From assembly GCF_025465255.1 (NCBI RefSeq), contig NZ_JAODNI010000056.1:1-32304 (forward strand): DNA of 32,304 nt, read 5' to 3'. A program made the translations under genes and the position numbers. Positions 7,663 through 17,428 of this stretch are shown in pieces; the first letter of the stretch is position 1, and each line of letters starts with the position of its first letter. This DNA is from Pseudonocardia sp. GTDB taxonomy: Bacteria; Actinomycetota; Actinomycetes; Mycobacteriales; Pseudonocardiaceae. The notes under the pieces are model-generated. The model made no database searches, was not told the DNA's origin, and was given only the letters and a program-made list of their open reading frames with translations.

Positions 7663-8186
7663 GCGGAGCAGGGACCCGTGGTGAACCAGTCACCCAGGTG
7701 GGCGAGCGCGTCGTCGCCGATCGGGTTGACCCCGGGGCCCTTCGCCAGGGAGTGGGCGATGTGGACGTGCAGGCACTTGACGCGGTCCGGCATCCCGCCC
7801 GCGCTGACGTCCGTGCCGAGCGGCCCGATCGCGTCCCGTTCGGCCAGGTAGGACTCGTGCGCGGCCCGGTACGCCGCGGCCAGCTCGGGCTCCTCGGCGA
7901 GGCGGTCGGTCTGCTCGCGCATGAGGCCCTCGGCCTCGAGCGTCCCGATCCGGGACGCCAGCTTCGGGCAGGTCAGGTAGTAGAGCGTGGGGAACGGCGT
8001 GCCGTCCGGCAGCCGGGGCGCCGTCCGGACCACCGCGGGGTGGCCGGCCGGGCACCGTGCCGCGACCGCGAGGACGCCGCGGGGCGGGCGACCGAGCTGC
8101 TCGGCGATCACGGCGAGGTCCTCGGCCGAAACCTCCGCGGACCCCGACCCGGTAGCCGCCGAATCCCGGCTCGCGGGGCTAGTCAC
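7659..8186 (-). CDS. DUF501 domain-containing protein
   Basis: This is a 175-aa cytosolic protein of unknown function in the DUF501 family, conserved in actinobacteria between the DivIC-like gene and ppx. Visible family features are EQLGRPPRGVLAVAARCPAGHP near residues 27-48, PTLYYLTCPKL near 65, and a C-terminal MPDRVKCLHVHIAHSLA block. The Cys/His content hints at metal binding, but that is inference. GTG 8186 was chosen because it overlaps the FtsB-like stop as GTGA. A further GTG at 8216 is in frame but lies inside the upstream gene. The gene is last in the eno operon, and its stop codon is embedded in a 22-bp repeat unit. Confidence 0.92.
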   Translation of the reverse strand: MTSPASRDSAATGSGSAEVSAEDLAVIAEQLGRPPRGVLAVAARCPAGHPAVVRTAPRLPDGTPFPTLYYLTCPKLASRIGTLEAEGLMREQTDRLAEEPELAAAYRAAHESYLAERDAIGPLGTDVSAGGMPDRVKCLHVHIAHSLAKGPGVNPIGDDALAHLGDWFTTGPCSA

Positions 8187-8710
8187 TGCGGGGATCCTTG
8201 CGTCACGTCGCTCCACAACTGTCTGTACCAGGGGGTGTTCGCCTGTGCGGCCTCCGCCGCGGCCGGGTCCGCGGTCCGGGGCAGCTGCACCACGTACGGG
8301 GTCTCGCCGGGCTTGACGTACCCCAGCCGGGACCGGGCCTCGGCCGCGATCTCCTCCGGGTCCGACAGCCGCGCCCGTCGCTCGGTCAACTGATCGACCT
8401 CGGCGGCCAACGCCCGTTGCTGGTCGGAGACCTCCGTCAGCGCCTGGCGCTGCGCCACGTAGTTCCGCAGCGGCATGGCGACGGTCAGCGTCAACGCGCA
8501 GACGACGATGGCGAGGATCGCCGCCCGCCGCGTCGACGACAGCCCGAGCAGGCCGGTGGTGGCCGCGACGACCCCCCGGGACCGGCTCCGGGTGAGCCGC
8601 GGCTCCCGGACCCGCTTGCCGCTCGTCGGGCGCGCGGCGCCACGACCGGTGCGGGCCCGGTCACCCCGGGCCCGCGTCCGTTCGGACTCCGCGTGGGACA
8701 CCGCCGCCAT
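8183..8710 (-). CDS. ftsB: FtsB/DivIC-type septum formation initiator protein
   Basis: The 175-aa bitopic membrane protein is expected in the divisome FtsB/DivIC-FtsL-FtsQ subcomplex. A basic, Arg-rich cytoplasmic tail (about 1-60) is followed by one transmembrane helix (about 63-82, AAILAIVVCALTLTVAMPL). Next comes a short coiled coil (about 85-120, RQALTEVSDQQRALAAEVDQLTERRARL). The conserved family ending contains EEIAAEARSRLGYVKPGETPYVV. ATG 8710 lies eight bases after the enolase stop, and the gene's own stop overlaps the DUF501 start. The arrangement eno - divIC - DUF501 - ppx is the mycobacterial one. The extracellular tail after the coiled coil is longer than in E. coli FtsB. Confidence 0.9.
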   Translation of the reverse strand: MAAVSHAESERTRARGDRARTGRGAARPTSGKRVREPRLTRSRSRGVVAATTGLLGLSSTRRAAILAIVVCALTLTVAMPLRNYVAQRQALTEVSDQQRALAAEVDQLTERRARLSDPEEIAAEARSRLGYVKPGETPYVVQLPRTADPAAAEAAQANTPWYRQLWSDVTQGSPQ

Positions 8711-8718
8711 CGTCGGCC

Positions 8719-10056
<1,338 letters not shown>

Positions 10057-10211
10057 TTAGCCGCAGGTACCGACGATCCGGGGGACGAACCCGGGCCACG
10101 TCACTGTGCGGCTTCCCGCACCGGGCCTCACGGGCGCGCGTGCGCCCGCGCGAGCGCACGGATGTACAAGCCTCGCGATTCATCGTCCCGACACCTAACG
10201 TAGGAATGACC

Positions 10212-10613
10212 ATGACGAGCGAACCCGTCTCCCGCCGGGAGCGAAACCTGGTGTTCGAGTCGTTCCGTCGTGCCGAGATGTTGTTGTCCGACAGGCGTCC
10301 GCTCGACGCGTTGCAGGCCCTGACCCCGGTGGTCGAGAGCCAGCCCAACGATGCCTCGGTACACCTGCTCGCCGGCCGCGCGTACCTGGACTCCGCGCAG
10401 CTCAAGCGGGCCGAGCAGGCCTTCTGCAAGGTGCTCGAGCTGGATCCGTCGGACCATTACGCGCGCTTCGCGCTGGGCAAGGCGCTGCAGCGGCAGGGCC
10501 GTCTCGGCGAGGCGCTCGCGCAGCTCAAGATGGCGGTGGTGATGGACCCGCGGCCGGAGTACCAGGAGGCGCTCGGCGAAGCCCGGGCGCGCATCGCGAC
10601 CCTGCAGGGCTGA
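10212..10613 (+). CDS. Tetratricopeptide repeat protein
   Basis: The 133-aa soluble protein is made almost entirely of TPR helices: a first pair around AEMLLSDRRPLDALQALTPVV, a second around VHLLAGRAYLDSAQLKRAEQAF and a third around YARFALGKALQRQGRLGEAL. The consensus spacing of small and aromatic residues is clear. TPR proteins of this size usually mediate protein-protein contacts; no partner is suggested here. I chose ATG 10212 because AGGA lies six bases before it; the ATG at 10206 is too close to that SD. The gene is divergent from eno across about 200 bp and lies upstream of efeU with 177 bp between, so it is probably separate from the iron operon. Confidence 0.85.
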   Translation: MTSEPVSRRERNLVFESFRRAEMLLSDRRPLDALQALTPVVESQPNDASVHLLAGRAYLDSAQLKRAEQAFCKVLELDPSDHYARFALGKALQRQGRLGEALAQLKMAVVMDPRPEYQEALGEARARIATLQG

Positions 10614-10740
10614 CCGTCGCGCCGATCGTTCTCGACAAGGACCATCCGGACATCGGAGACCTTCCGGCGACGACCGGCGACGAGCCCCTCGGAACAGAGC
10701 CTTCCGAATCGTCGGTTCGGCAAGCTAGCCTCAGCCCGCT

Positions 10741-10759
10741 ACTGATGAGCCTCACCTAA
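10741..10759 (-). promoter_or_regulatory. Candidate DtxR/IdeR iron box upstream of efeU
   Basis: Read on the minus strand, the 19 bases start TTAGGTGAGGCTCA. They match the DtxR/IdeR operator consensus (TTAGGTTAGGCTAACCTAA) at about 13 of 19 positions, with the left half-site nearly perfect. The site lies 31 bases before the efeU GTG, where iron-bound repressor would block transcription of an iron importer. Confidence 0.5.
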
Positions 10760-10790
10760 TCGAGGCAGCGGGGAACCGGAGGCCGGCTCG

Positions 10791-11621
10791 GTGTTGGGCA
10801 ATGCGCTGATCGGACTGAGGGAGGGCCTCGAGGCCTCCCTCGTCGTCAGTATCCTCGTCGCGTTCCTCGTCCGGACGGACCGCCGTCGCGAGCTCCCGAA
10901 GGTCTGGCTCGGCGTCGGCATCGCGGTGCTCGTGAGCGTCGGCGTCACCCTCGGACTCACCCTCGCCGAGCAGGCGCTGACCTTCGAGGCGTCGGAGACC
11001 CTCGGCGGATCGCTGTCCATCATCGCGGTCGGCTTCGTCACCTGGATGATCTTCTGGATGCGCAACAATGCGCGCGCCATGTCGTCGGACCTGCAGGGGA
11101 AGCTCGAGACGGCGATCCGGATGGGGCCGATCGCGGTCGTCGTCATGGCCACGCTCGCCGTCGGCCGCGAGGGCCTGGAGACCGCCGTCTTCTTCTTCGC
11201 CGCCGCCCAGGCCGCGGGCGAGACCGCCCAGCCGCTGATCGGCTTCCTGATCGGCATCGCGCTGGCGATCGTCCTCGCGTACTTGATCTACCGCGGGGCC
11301 ATGAAGATCAACCTGGCGAAGTTCTTCACCGTCACCGGACTGCTGCTGATCTTCGTGGCCGCCGGGATCCTCGCCTACGGCGTGCACGACCTGCAGGAGG
11401 CCGGCGTGCTGCCCGGCCTCGCCACCCTCGCCTTCGACGTGAGCGCCACGATCCCGCCGGACTCCTGGTACGGGACGTTGCTCAAGGGGGTCTTCAACTT
11501 CTCCCCACAGACAACCGTGTTCCAGGCCGTCGTCTGGGTGCTCTACGTGGCCGTCGTCCTGACGCTGTTCCTCATCCCCCTGCGCGCGCGGTCCACCACT
11601 CCCGCCGCTGCGCGAGTTTGA
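10791..11621 (+). CDS. efeU: EfeU/FTR1-family ferrous iron permease
   Basis: The 276-aa polytopic membrane protein is homologous to yeast Ftr1 and E. coli EfeU, the permease of the EfeUOB iron importer. Both signature REGLE motifs are present, at residues 10-14 and 126-130, inside hydrophobic helices; their glutamates handle the iron. About seven membrane segments can be seen. GTG 10791 has GGAGG eight bases upstream. EfeO follows 20 bases downstream and EfeB overlaps EfeO, giving a compact three-gene operon. A DtxR-like box precedes the gene, suggesting induction under iron limitation. The complete signature residues argue for a functional permease. Confidence 0.96.
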   Translation: MLGNALIGLREGLEASLVVSILVAFLVRTDRRRELPKVWLGVGIAVLVSVGVTLGLTLAEQALTFEASETLGGSLSIIAVGFVTWMIFWMRNNARAMSSDLQGKLETAIRMGPIAVVVMATLAVGREGLETAVFFFAAAQAAGETAQPLIGFLIGIALAIVLAYLIYRGAMKINLAKFFTVTGLLLIFVAAGILAYGVHDLQEAGVLPGLATLAFDVSATIPPDSWYGTLLKGVFNFSPQTTVFQAVVWVLYVAVVLTLFLIPLRARSTTPAAARV

Positions 11622-11641
11622 CTCCCCGAGGAGAAGAACCC

Positions 11642-12805
11642 ATGTCCCGCACCACCCGACGGTCGGCTGCCGTCCTGCTCACCGCAGGCACCGCCGCACT
11701 CGTCCTCGCCGGGTGCACCAGCACCGCCCAGCCCGCCGCCCCGTCCGGCGGCGACGCCGCGGCGGGCGGGCCGATCACCGTGAACGCCACGGATGCCGCC
11801 TGCGAGATCTCCAGCGCCGAGGCGCCGGCCGGCAACATCTCCTTCTCGATCAAGAACTCCGGCACGAAGGTCACCGAGTTCTACCTCTACGGCACGGGCG
11901 ACCGGATCATGGGCGAGATCGAGAACATCGGGCCGGGCCTGTCCCGGAACCTGATCGTCGAGGTGCCGGACGGCGGCGCCTACACCACCGCCTGCAAGCC
12001 CGGCATGATCGGCGACGGCATCCGCAACGCCTTCACCGTCACCGGCACGGCGGCCCGCTCGGTCGACACGAACGCCAGGCTCGCCGAGGCGACCGCCGGT
12101 TACAAGCGCTACGTCGGCTCGCAGATCGAAGCGCTCGTGCCCAAGACGCAGGAGTTCGTCGACGCCGTCAAGGCCGGCAAGGTCGAGGAGGCCAAGGCGC
12201 TCTTCCCGGTCTCCCGCACCTACTGGGAGCGGATCGAGCCCGTCGCCGAGTCCTTCGGCGACCTCGACCCGAAGATGGACGGCCGCGAGGACGACGAGCG
12301 CGAGCAGGGCGTCGGCTTCACCGGTTTCCACCGACTGGAGAAGGACCTGTGGGCCGACGGCCTGCAGCCGGACTCGGCCGCCGTCGCGGACCAGCTGATG
12401 GTCGACATGAAGGACCTGCAGACGCGCGTCGCCCCGCTCGAGTTCACCCCGGTCCAGCTCGCCAACGGCGCCAAGGAGCTGCTCGACGAGGTCGCCACCG
12501 GCAAGATCGAGGGCGAGGAGGACCGCTACTCGCACACGGACCTCTGGGACTTCAAGGGGAACCTCGACGGCTCGCAGGGCGCGGTCGCAGCACTTCGTCC
12601 GGTGATCGACGAGAAGGACCCGCAGCTCGGCCCGACGCTGGACCAGCGCTTCGCCGCCGTCGACGCGCTGCTCGACGAGTACCGCGAGGGCGACGGCTAC
12701 AAGAGCTACCTGACGCTCACCGAGGACGACAAGAAGGCCATGGCCGCCGCCGTCGACGCGCTCGGTGAGCCGATCAGCCAGGTCGCGGGGGTCGTCACGT
12801 CGTGA
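11642..12805 (+). CDS. efeO: EfeO iron uptake lipoprotein (cupredoxin + M75 imelysin domain)
   Basis: The 387-aa extracytoplasmic protein has a lipoprotein signal ending LVLAGC, with acylated Cys at residue 25. It should therefore sit on the outer face of the membrane beside EfeU. Residues about 45-135 form the cupredoxin-like EfeO domain (VTEFYLYGTGDRIMGEIENI). The remainder is the M75/imelysin-like domain with the hallmark HxxE in FHRLEKDLW. In the EfeUOB system EfeO is thought to bind and present iron. ATG 11642 has GAGGAG at 11628-11633. The stop overlaps the efeB start as GTGA. Confidence 0.95.
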   Translation: MSRTTRRSAAVLLTAGTAALVLAGCTSTAQPAAPSGGDAAAGGPITVNATDAACEISSAEAPAGNISFSIKNSGTKVTEFYLYGTGDRIMGEIENIGPGLSRNLIVEVPDGGAYTTACKPGMIGDGIRNAFTVTGTAARSVDTNARLAEATAGYKRYVGSQIEALVPKTQEFVDAVKAGKVEEAKALFPVSRTYWERIEPVAESFGDLDPKMDGREDDEREQGVGFTGFHRLEKDLWADGLQPDSAAVADQLMVDMKDLQTRVAPLEFTPVQLANGAKELLDEVATGKIEGEEDRYSHTDLWDFKGNLDGSQGAVAALRPVIDEKDPQLGPTLDQRFAAVDALLDEYREGDGYKSYLTLTEDDKKAMAAAVDALGEPISQVAGVVTS

Positions 12806-14136
12806 GCTCGACCCGCCCCTCGACCGAACCCGACGCCGCGCCGGAGTCCACTCCTCCTGCCCCGCCGGACGAGCCACCCGTGGCCTCCGCCGGGAGCGGC
12901 GGCGGGTTCTCCCGGCGGCGGTTGTTCGGCTTCGCCGGGGCGGGTGTCGCGCTCGCCGGTGCCGGTGCCGGCATCGGCTATGCGGCCGGTGCGGCCGGCA
13001 GCGACGAGCCCGCCCACGACGGCGTCGTGCCTTTCCGGGGGCAGCACCAGGCCGGAATCGTCACCCCGGCCCAGGACCGGATGCACTTCGTGGCCCTGGA
13101 CCTCACCACGACGGACCGGGCCGAGGTGCAGCGGCTCTTCCAGAAGTGGACGGCCGCCGCGGAACGCATGACCGCCGGGCTCGAGACCAGTGAGAACGGC
13201 GCCGTCGGACTGAACCCGTTGTCCCCGCCGGCCGACACCGGCGAGGCGCTGGGGCTGCCCGCCGCATCGCTCACGCTGACGCTCGGGCTCGGCGCGTCGT
13301 TCTTCGACAAGCTCGGCATGGCGGGCAAGCGCCCGCCCGCGTTGATCGATCTCCCCTCGTTCACGGGGGACCGGCTCGATCCGAACCGCTCCGGCGGTGA
13401 CCTGTGCATCCAGGCCTGCTCGGACGACCCGCAGGTCGGCGTTCACGCGATCCGCAACCTGGTCCGGATCGGCTTCGGCACCACCGCGGTGCGCTGGTCG
13501 CAGCTGGGGTTCGGGCGGACGTCGTCGACCTCGACCGCGCAGGCCACCCCGCGCAACCTCTTCGGGTTCAAGGACGGCACGAACAACCTCAAGGCCGAGG
13601 AACCGCAGGAGATCGACCAGCACGTCTGGGTGGAGGCCGGGGACGGCCCGGCGTGGATGACGGACGGCAGCTACCTGGTGGCCCGTCGGATCCGGATGCA
13701 CATCGAGACCTGGGACCGCACCTCGCTCGAGGAACAGGAGGCCATCGTCGGGCGGACCAAGCGGGAGGGCAACCCGCTCAGCGGGCAGAAGGAGTTCGAC
13801 CTCGCCGACCTCCGTGCGAAGGGCGCGGACGGCCAGCCGGCGATCGCGATGAACGCGCACATCCGGCTGGCGTCGTCGGAGTCGCTGAACGGGGTCAAGA
13901 TCCTCCGCCGCGGCTACAACTTCGTCGACGGCTCCGACGGCAACGGCCACCTCGACGCGGGCCTGTTCTTCGTCGCGTTCGTCCGGAACCCGGAGACGCA
14001 GTTCGTCCCGATGCAGCGGGCGCTGGCGAAGAAGGACAAGATGATGGAGTACCTGGAGCACAACGGCTCCGCCCTCTTCGCCTGCCCGCCGGGCGTCGGG
14101 GACGGCGAGTACTGGGCCCAGTCCCTCTTCAGCTAG
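12802..14136 (+). CDS. efeB: EfeB deferrochelatase / Tat-exported Dyp-type heme peroxidase
   Basis: The 444-aa dye-decolorising heme peroxidase is the third component of EfeUOB, thought to act in ferrous iron oxidation or iron recovery from heme outside the membrane. A twin-arginine signal (SRRRLFGF at residues 37-44, followed by an Ala/Gly hydrophobic stretch) directs folded export. It is preceded by an unusually long Pro-rich n-region of about 35 residues. The Dyp signature GFKDGT (distal GxxDG) and the proximal heme-ligand region MNAHIRLA are present. GTG 12802 overlaps the efeO stop by four bases. A four-unit 22-bp repeat array starts 39 bases after its stop. Confidence 0.95.
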   Translation: MSSTRPSTEPDAAPESTPPAPPDEPPVASAGSGGGFSRRRLFGFAGAGVALAGAGAGIGYAAGAAGSDEPAHDGVVPFRGQHQAGIVTPAQDRMHFVALDLTTTDRAEVQRLFQKWTAAAERMTAGLETSENGAVGLNPLSPPADTGEALGLPAASLTLTLGLGASFFDKLGMAGKRPPALIDLPSFTGDRLDPNRSGGDLCIQACSDDPQVGVHAIRNLVRIGFGTTAVRWSQLGFGRTSSTSTAQATPRNLFGFKDGTNNLKAEEPQEIDQHVWVEAGDGPAWMTDGSYLVARRIRMHIETWDRTSLEEQEAIVGRTKREGNPLSGQKEFDLADLRAKGADGQPAIAMNAHIRLASSESLNGVKILRRGYNFVDGSDGNGHLDAGLFFVAFVRNPETQFVPMQRALAKKDKMMEYLEHNGSALFACPPGVGDGEYWAQSLFS

Positions 14137-14175
14137 GAGCCGGCGCCCGAGGCGACCACCGCCGCGGGAAATCGC

Positions 14176-14263
14176 GAGAGTCGCGGTATTTCCGTCCGCG
14201 AGTCGGCGCTTTCAGGCGCGCGAGTCGGGGTTTCGCGACCCCCGAGTCGGGGGTGGGCGGGCC
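14176..14263 (+). repeat. 22-bp repeat array, sense to the efeB 3' flank
   Basis: Four units have GAGTC cores at 14178, 14200, 14222 and 14244, exactly 22 bp apart, all in the orientation of efeB. Units two and three fit best (GCGAGTCGGC or GCGAGTCGGG, then TTTC). The array fills most of the 154-bp convergent gap between efeB and the lytic transglycosylase gene. Confidence 0.88.
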
Positions 14264-14290
14264 GGCACGCGCCGCTCGTCCTTCCTCCCG

Positions 14291-15022
14291 TCAGGCCGCC
14301 GCACCGGCGTAGCGGTCCACCGCCGCCCACACCAGCCGTGCGTACTCGACGGACCGGTTGTAGGCGAGCACCCCGTCCCACCAGCCGTCCCCGCTCGCGG
14401 TGTCCCGGCCCTCGGCGCAGAGGTAGGCCGCGGCGGCCCGCGCCGCGTCGTCGATCCGCTGGGGGTCTCCGCCCCCGCCGAAACGGGCCCAGGTCGTCGG
14501 CAGGAACTGCAGCGGGCCGACCGCGCGGTCGTAGGTCGTGTCCCCGTCGAGCCGGCCGCCGTCGGTGTCCGCGATCTCGCGCGTGTTGTTGGAGCCGTCC
14601 AGTGGGATGCCGACGATCGGCGGCGACGAGACGCCCTGGCCGTCGAGCCGGGAGCCGTTGATCCGCGCATGGTTGGACTCGACCCGGCCGATCCCGGCGA
14701 GCGTGGCCCAGGAGAGCCGGCAGTCAGGGGTCCGGGCGCGTTGGGCGAGCTCCGCCGCGGCGTAGGCCTCCAAGGCGCGCGCCGGGATCGAGGTCCTGGC
14801 GGCCGCGTCCCGCGCCCAGATCGAGGTGTCCGCGCCGTCGGGCAGCGGCGCGGCCGTCGAGACGGGGGTGCCGCGCGGGACACCCGCGGGCGTCAGGCCG
14901 TCGGATCGCGACGTGGTCCGCTCCCGTCCCTCCTGCCCGACGAGGACGACGCCGAGGAACACGAGCCCGACGACGCCCAGGATGCCGAGGAGGACCGCTG
15001 CAGATCCGCGCACCTCGTCCAC
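14291..15022 (-). CDS. Membrane-anchored lytic transglycosylase (LpqU-like)
   Basis: The 243-aa protein has an N-terminal membrane anchor (about residues 8-29, AVLLGILGVVGLVFLGVVLV) and an extracytoplasmic soluble lytic transglycosylase domain. The catalytic glutamate lies in LAGIGRVESNHARI near residue 114. Downstream family blocks are RAVGPLQFLPTTWARFG and AYNRSVEYARLVW. It should cleave peptidoglycan glycan strands. The mazG - lytic transglycosylase - eno order matches mycobacterial mazG - lpqU - eno, except that the TPR gene and efeUOB have been inserted before eno. No lipobox cysteine is seen, so it is a signal-anchored rather than a lipid-anchored relative. The start is GTG 15022. Confidence 0.9.
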   Translation of the reverse strand: MDEVRGSAAVLLGILGVVGLVFLGVVLVGQEGRERTTSRSDGLTPAGVPRGTPVSTAAPLPDGADTSIWARDAAARTSIPARALEAYAAAELAQRARTPDCRLSWATLAGIGRVESNHARINGSRLDGQGVSSPPIVGIPLDGSNNTREIADTDGGRLDGDTTYDRAVGPLQFLPTTWARFGGGGDPQRIDDAARAAAAYLCAEGRDTASGDGWWDGVLAYNRSVEYARLVWAAVDRYAGAAA

Positions 15023-15100
15023 GCTACGGACGCCGACTGAGAGACCTCTGAGATGCGGGAGACCGCGCCTCGACGGCCACGGCGCCGGGCCCCGCCTCCC

Positions 15101-15210
15101 GCGACACGAAACCCCGACTCGCGCGGTCCTCAGCGCCGACTCGCGCGCCGGGAAACCGCGACTCGCGGGGCACGAGAGCCCGACTCGCGCGCCGAGAAGT
15201 GCCGACTCGC
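15101..15210 (-). repeat. 22-bp repeat array (5 units), sense to the mazG 3' flank
   Basis: On the minus strand five units have GAGTC cores at 15208, 15186, 15164, 15142 and 15120, exactly 22 bp apart. All begin GCGAGTCG, and the second half varies. The array starts about 40 bases after the mazG stop in mazG orientation. It is the longest array and the only one between co-directional genes, within the 228-bp gap before the lytic transglycosylase gene. Confidence 0.9.
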
Positions 15211-15250
15211 GGGGAGGGCGCGGGAAAAGGCGCGCGGGAAAAGGAAACGG

Positions 15251-16168
15251 TCAGGCGGGCCAGGCTCGGCGCCAGGTCTCCGGGTCCAGGGCGTGCGGGT
15301 CCGCGCCCTGGGCGGCCGCGGTGCGTTCGGCCTCTCGGACCAGCTCGGCGAAGCGGCGGGCGGCGGTGCGCAGCTCGGCCTCCGGGTCGATCCCCGCGAG
15401 CTTCGCCTTCGCGGCGGCCCGGAACAGCTCCTCCCCCACGCCTCCGCCGGCGGGCAGCAGGTCGTCCGGGAGGCCGGCGCGCGCGGTGCGGCTGGTGAGC
15501 TTCGCGGCGAGGGCGACCGCGGGCTGGCCGAGCGGCACCCCGTCGACGCTCGACGTGCGCTGCTTCTCGGCCCGCTTCAGCTCCTCCCAGCGGCCCTCCT
15601 GCGCGGACGCCGTGTCGATCCGCTCGGTGCCGGCGAAGACGTGCGGGTGCCGCCCGACGAGCTTCGCCACCAGCCCGGACGCGACCTCGTCGATGCCGAA
15701 CGGCGCCTCCGCGGACTCCTGCGCGACCCGGGCGTGGAACAGCACCTGGAGCAGGACGTCCCCGAGCTCCTCGCGCATGTCCGCGCGGTCGCCGTCCTCG
15801 ATCGCCTGGTAGAGCTCGTAGCACTCCTCGATGAGATACTGCAGCAGCGACGCGTGGGTCTGCTCGGCGTCCCAGGGGCAGCCGCCGGGCGAGCGCAGGC
15901 GATCCATGACGGCGACGGCGTCGAGCAGCGCGGCGCCGTGGGGTTCCGGAGTCACGACGGCGTCGGGCGCGGGTTCGAGCGTCAGCAGGACGGCGTCGTC
16001 CGGCAGGGACTGGCCCTCGACGGCGCGTGTGGCGCCCGATGCCGCGATCAGCTCGTCCGGCACGCTCGGATCCGCGAGCACGACCGAGGCGCTCCGCAAC
16101 GCCGGGAGCGCGGCCGCGGGCAGGACGGCGCCGAGCCGCCGGGACAGGACGACGACGGTGGGCGCCAC
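15251..16168 (-). CDS. mazG: MazG nucleoside triphosphate pyrophosphohydrolase
   Basis: The 305-aa house-cleaning enzyme hydrolyses non-canonical or excess NTPs to NMP plus pyrophosphate. The MazG metal-binding core is complete: CPWDAEQTHASLLQYLIEE near residue 97, then YELYQAIEDGD, then REELGDVLLQVLFHA, giving the EExxE...ExxD arrangement. A second conserved region contains KLVGRHPHVFAG and RWEELKRAEK. The roughly 85-residue N-terminal extension is typical of actinobacterial MazG. GTG 16168 lies three bases after the stop of the SurA-like lipoprotein gene, implying one operon. Its neighbours match the conserved mfd-mazG region. Confidence 0.95.
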   Translation of the reverse strand: MAPTVVVLSRRLGAVLPAAALPALRSASVVLADPSVPDELIAASGATRAVEGQSLPDDAVLLTLEPAPDAVVTPEPHGAALLDAVAVMDRLRSPGGCPWDAEQTHASLLQYLIEECYELYQAIEDGDRADMREELGDVLLQVLFHARVAQESAEAPFGIDEVASGLVAKLVGRHPHVFAGTERIDTASAQEGRWEELKRAEKQRTSSVDGVPLGQPAVALAAKLTSRTARAGLPDDLLPAGGGVGEELFRAAAKAKLAGIDPEAELRTAARRFAELVREAERTAAAQGADPHALDPETWRRAWPA

Positions 16169-16171
16169 GCG

Positions 16172-17086
16172 TCAGCCCCGCCCGGTCTGCACCGGCAGGA
16201 GCACCCCGCCGCGTTCCTCCGGGGCGACGACCCGCATCTGCACCGGGTCCCACACGCCGTAACGAGGGTTGACCGCGACCGCGAGCTGGTCCGACAGCGG
16301 CTGGACCAGGCGTTGACCGATCGCGGCGAGCGAGTCGCTGTCCGTGGAGGAGACGACCGAGGGCTCGCTCGGCGGCGCGTCCGTGGAGCGCTGGGTGACG
16401 CGCATGACGGCCCAGACGGCCTGCCCCGGCGACGGCTCGAACGCGACGACCTGGCCCGTGGGGGTGCCGAACGCGGCGGTGGCGCCGAGGGTCGGGTCCT
16501 GGCCGACCCGCAGGACCTGATTGCGGGCGGCGGTGTTCCTGTCGTCGAACACGGCCTCGGCGGCCGGGCCGCCGGCCGCGACCGTGCGGGCCTTCGCCCC
16601 GGCCTCGGCCTGGGTGGTGGTCAGCGCGACGTCGACGGTGACGGACAGCCGGTCCGCGTATTTGCGTCCGAGCTCGGTGGCGGCGAGCCGGTCCCACACG
16701 GCGTCGTGCAGGTTCTCCTCGTCGAACAGCGTGCGGCCGAGCACCGCCTCGGTGCCGCCGAGTGCCGTGGTCTCCGCCGCGACCTGCGCCTCCGTGACCG
16801 TGATGCCCTCGGTCCGGGCGGCGCGCTCCAACAGCTGGTGCATCACCGCGGCCGTGACGACGTCCCGGGAGATCTGCTCGGTGGTCCCGCCCTGCTGCGT
16901 GATCCGCTGGACCATGTCCGTACGCCCCAGGGCGGTGCGAAGCTGGTCCTGCATCTGGGTGAGCGAGATCGAGTCCTGGCCGAGGATCACCGCGGAGTCG
17001 ACCTGGCTCGGCCCGCTGCCACAGCCGCTGACGACGGCACCGACGACCACCGCGGACGCAACGAGACGCCCCATCCTGATGCGCAC
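16172..17086 (-). CDS. SurA N-terminal-like lipoprotein (putative periplasmic chaperone)
   Basis: The protein is about 304 aa with a lipoprotein signal (VASAVVVGAVVSGC, acyl Cys near residue 22). It resembles SurA/PrsA-type chaperones lacking a clear rotamase domain: the N-terminal helical region contains VILGQDSISLTQMQDQLRTAL and TAAVMHQLLERAA. It would assist folding of exported proteins, which is inference from the family. I chose GTG 17086, with GAGAGG about nine bases upstream. ATG 17071 is an alternative, and an upstream ATG at 17125 would give an implausibly long Arg-rich start. It is probably co-transcribed with mazG three bases downstream. Confidence 0.8.
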   Translation of the reverse strand: MRIRMGRLVASAVVVGAVVSGCGSGPSQVDSAVILGQDSISLTQMQDQLRTALGRTDMVQRITQQGGTTEQISRDVVTAAVMHQLLERAARTEGITVTEAQVAAETTALGGTEAVLGRTLFDEENLHDAVWDRLAATELGRKYADRLSVTVDVALTTTQAEAGAKARTVAAGGPAAEAVFDDRNTAARNQVLRVGQDPTLGATAAFGTPTGQVVAFEPSPGQAVWAVMRVTQRSTDAPPSEPSVVSSTDSDSLAAIGQRLVQPLSDQLAVAVNPRYGVWDPVQMRVVAPEERGGVLLPVQTGRG

Positions 17087-17137
17087 GGCGGTCAGCCTCT
17101 CACGCCGACGTGGCGTGGGTCGCACCGCCGCCGGTGC

Positions 17138-17428
17138 TCAGGAGCCCGCGTGGACCACCACGGTGTCGCAGACCGGGTCCGCGAACGTCTGCCGGCGAGC
17201 GTCCCACAGCGGGCGGAAGTAGCCGAGGTAGAACGGCAGGGCGTCGATCACGTGCGCGATCTGCCGGACGAACGCCGGGTTGAACCCGATCGGTGCGCCG
17301 GTCCTGGCGCTCACGAGCTTCGTGCCCATGACCTGCTTGCCGAGGCTCTGCCCGGTGGTGCCCTGCCGGTAGCCGGAGTTCCAGAGCGCGAACCCGAGGA
17401 CGGCCAGGTAAGAGGGGGTGACCGACAC
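17138..17428 (-). CDS. Short RDD family protein
   Basis: This 96-aa protein matches the C-terminal part of RDD membrane proteins: a hydrophobic segment YLAVLGFALWNSGYRQGTTG, then GKQVMGTKLVSARTGAPIGF, AFVRQIAHVIDALPFYLGY and the closing RRQTFADPVCDTVVV. The first transmembrane helix with the name-giving Arg-Asp motif is missing. No matching sequence is seen upstream in other frames, so a recent frameshift is not evident. GTG 17428 has an excellent SD, GGGAGG, six bases upstream, so this short form seems to be translated. RDD protein functions are poorly defined. The gene lies 51 bases before the SurA-like gene, probably in the same operon. Confidence 0.75.
   Translation of the reverse strand: MSVTPSYLAVLGFALWNSGYRQGTTGQSLGKQVMGTKLVSARTGAPIGFNPAFVRQIAHVIDALPFYLGYFRPLWDARRQTFADPVCDTVVVHAGS

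Noticed and set aside
15101..15210. Repeat arrays considered as CRISPR
   Set aside because: Units are contiguous at 22 bp with no unique spacers, there are no cas genes, and the arrays are only two to five units long.
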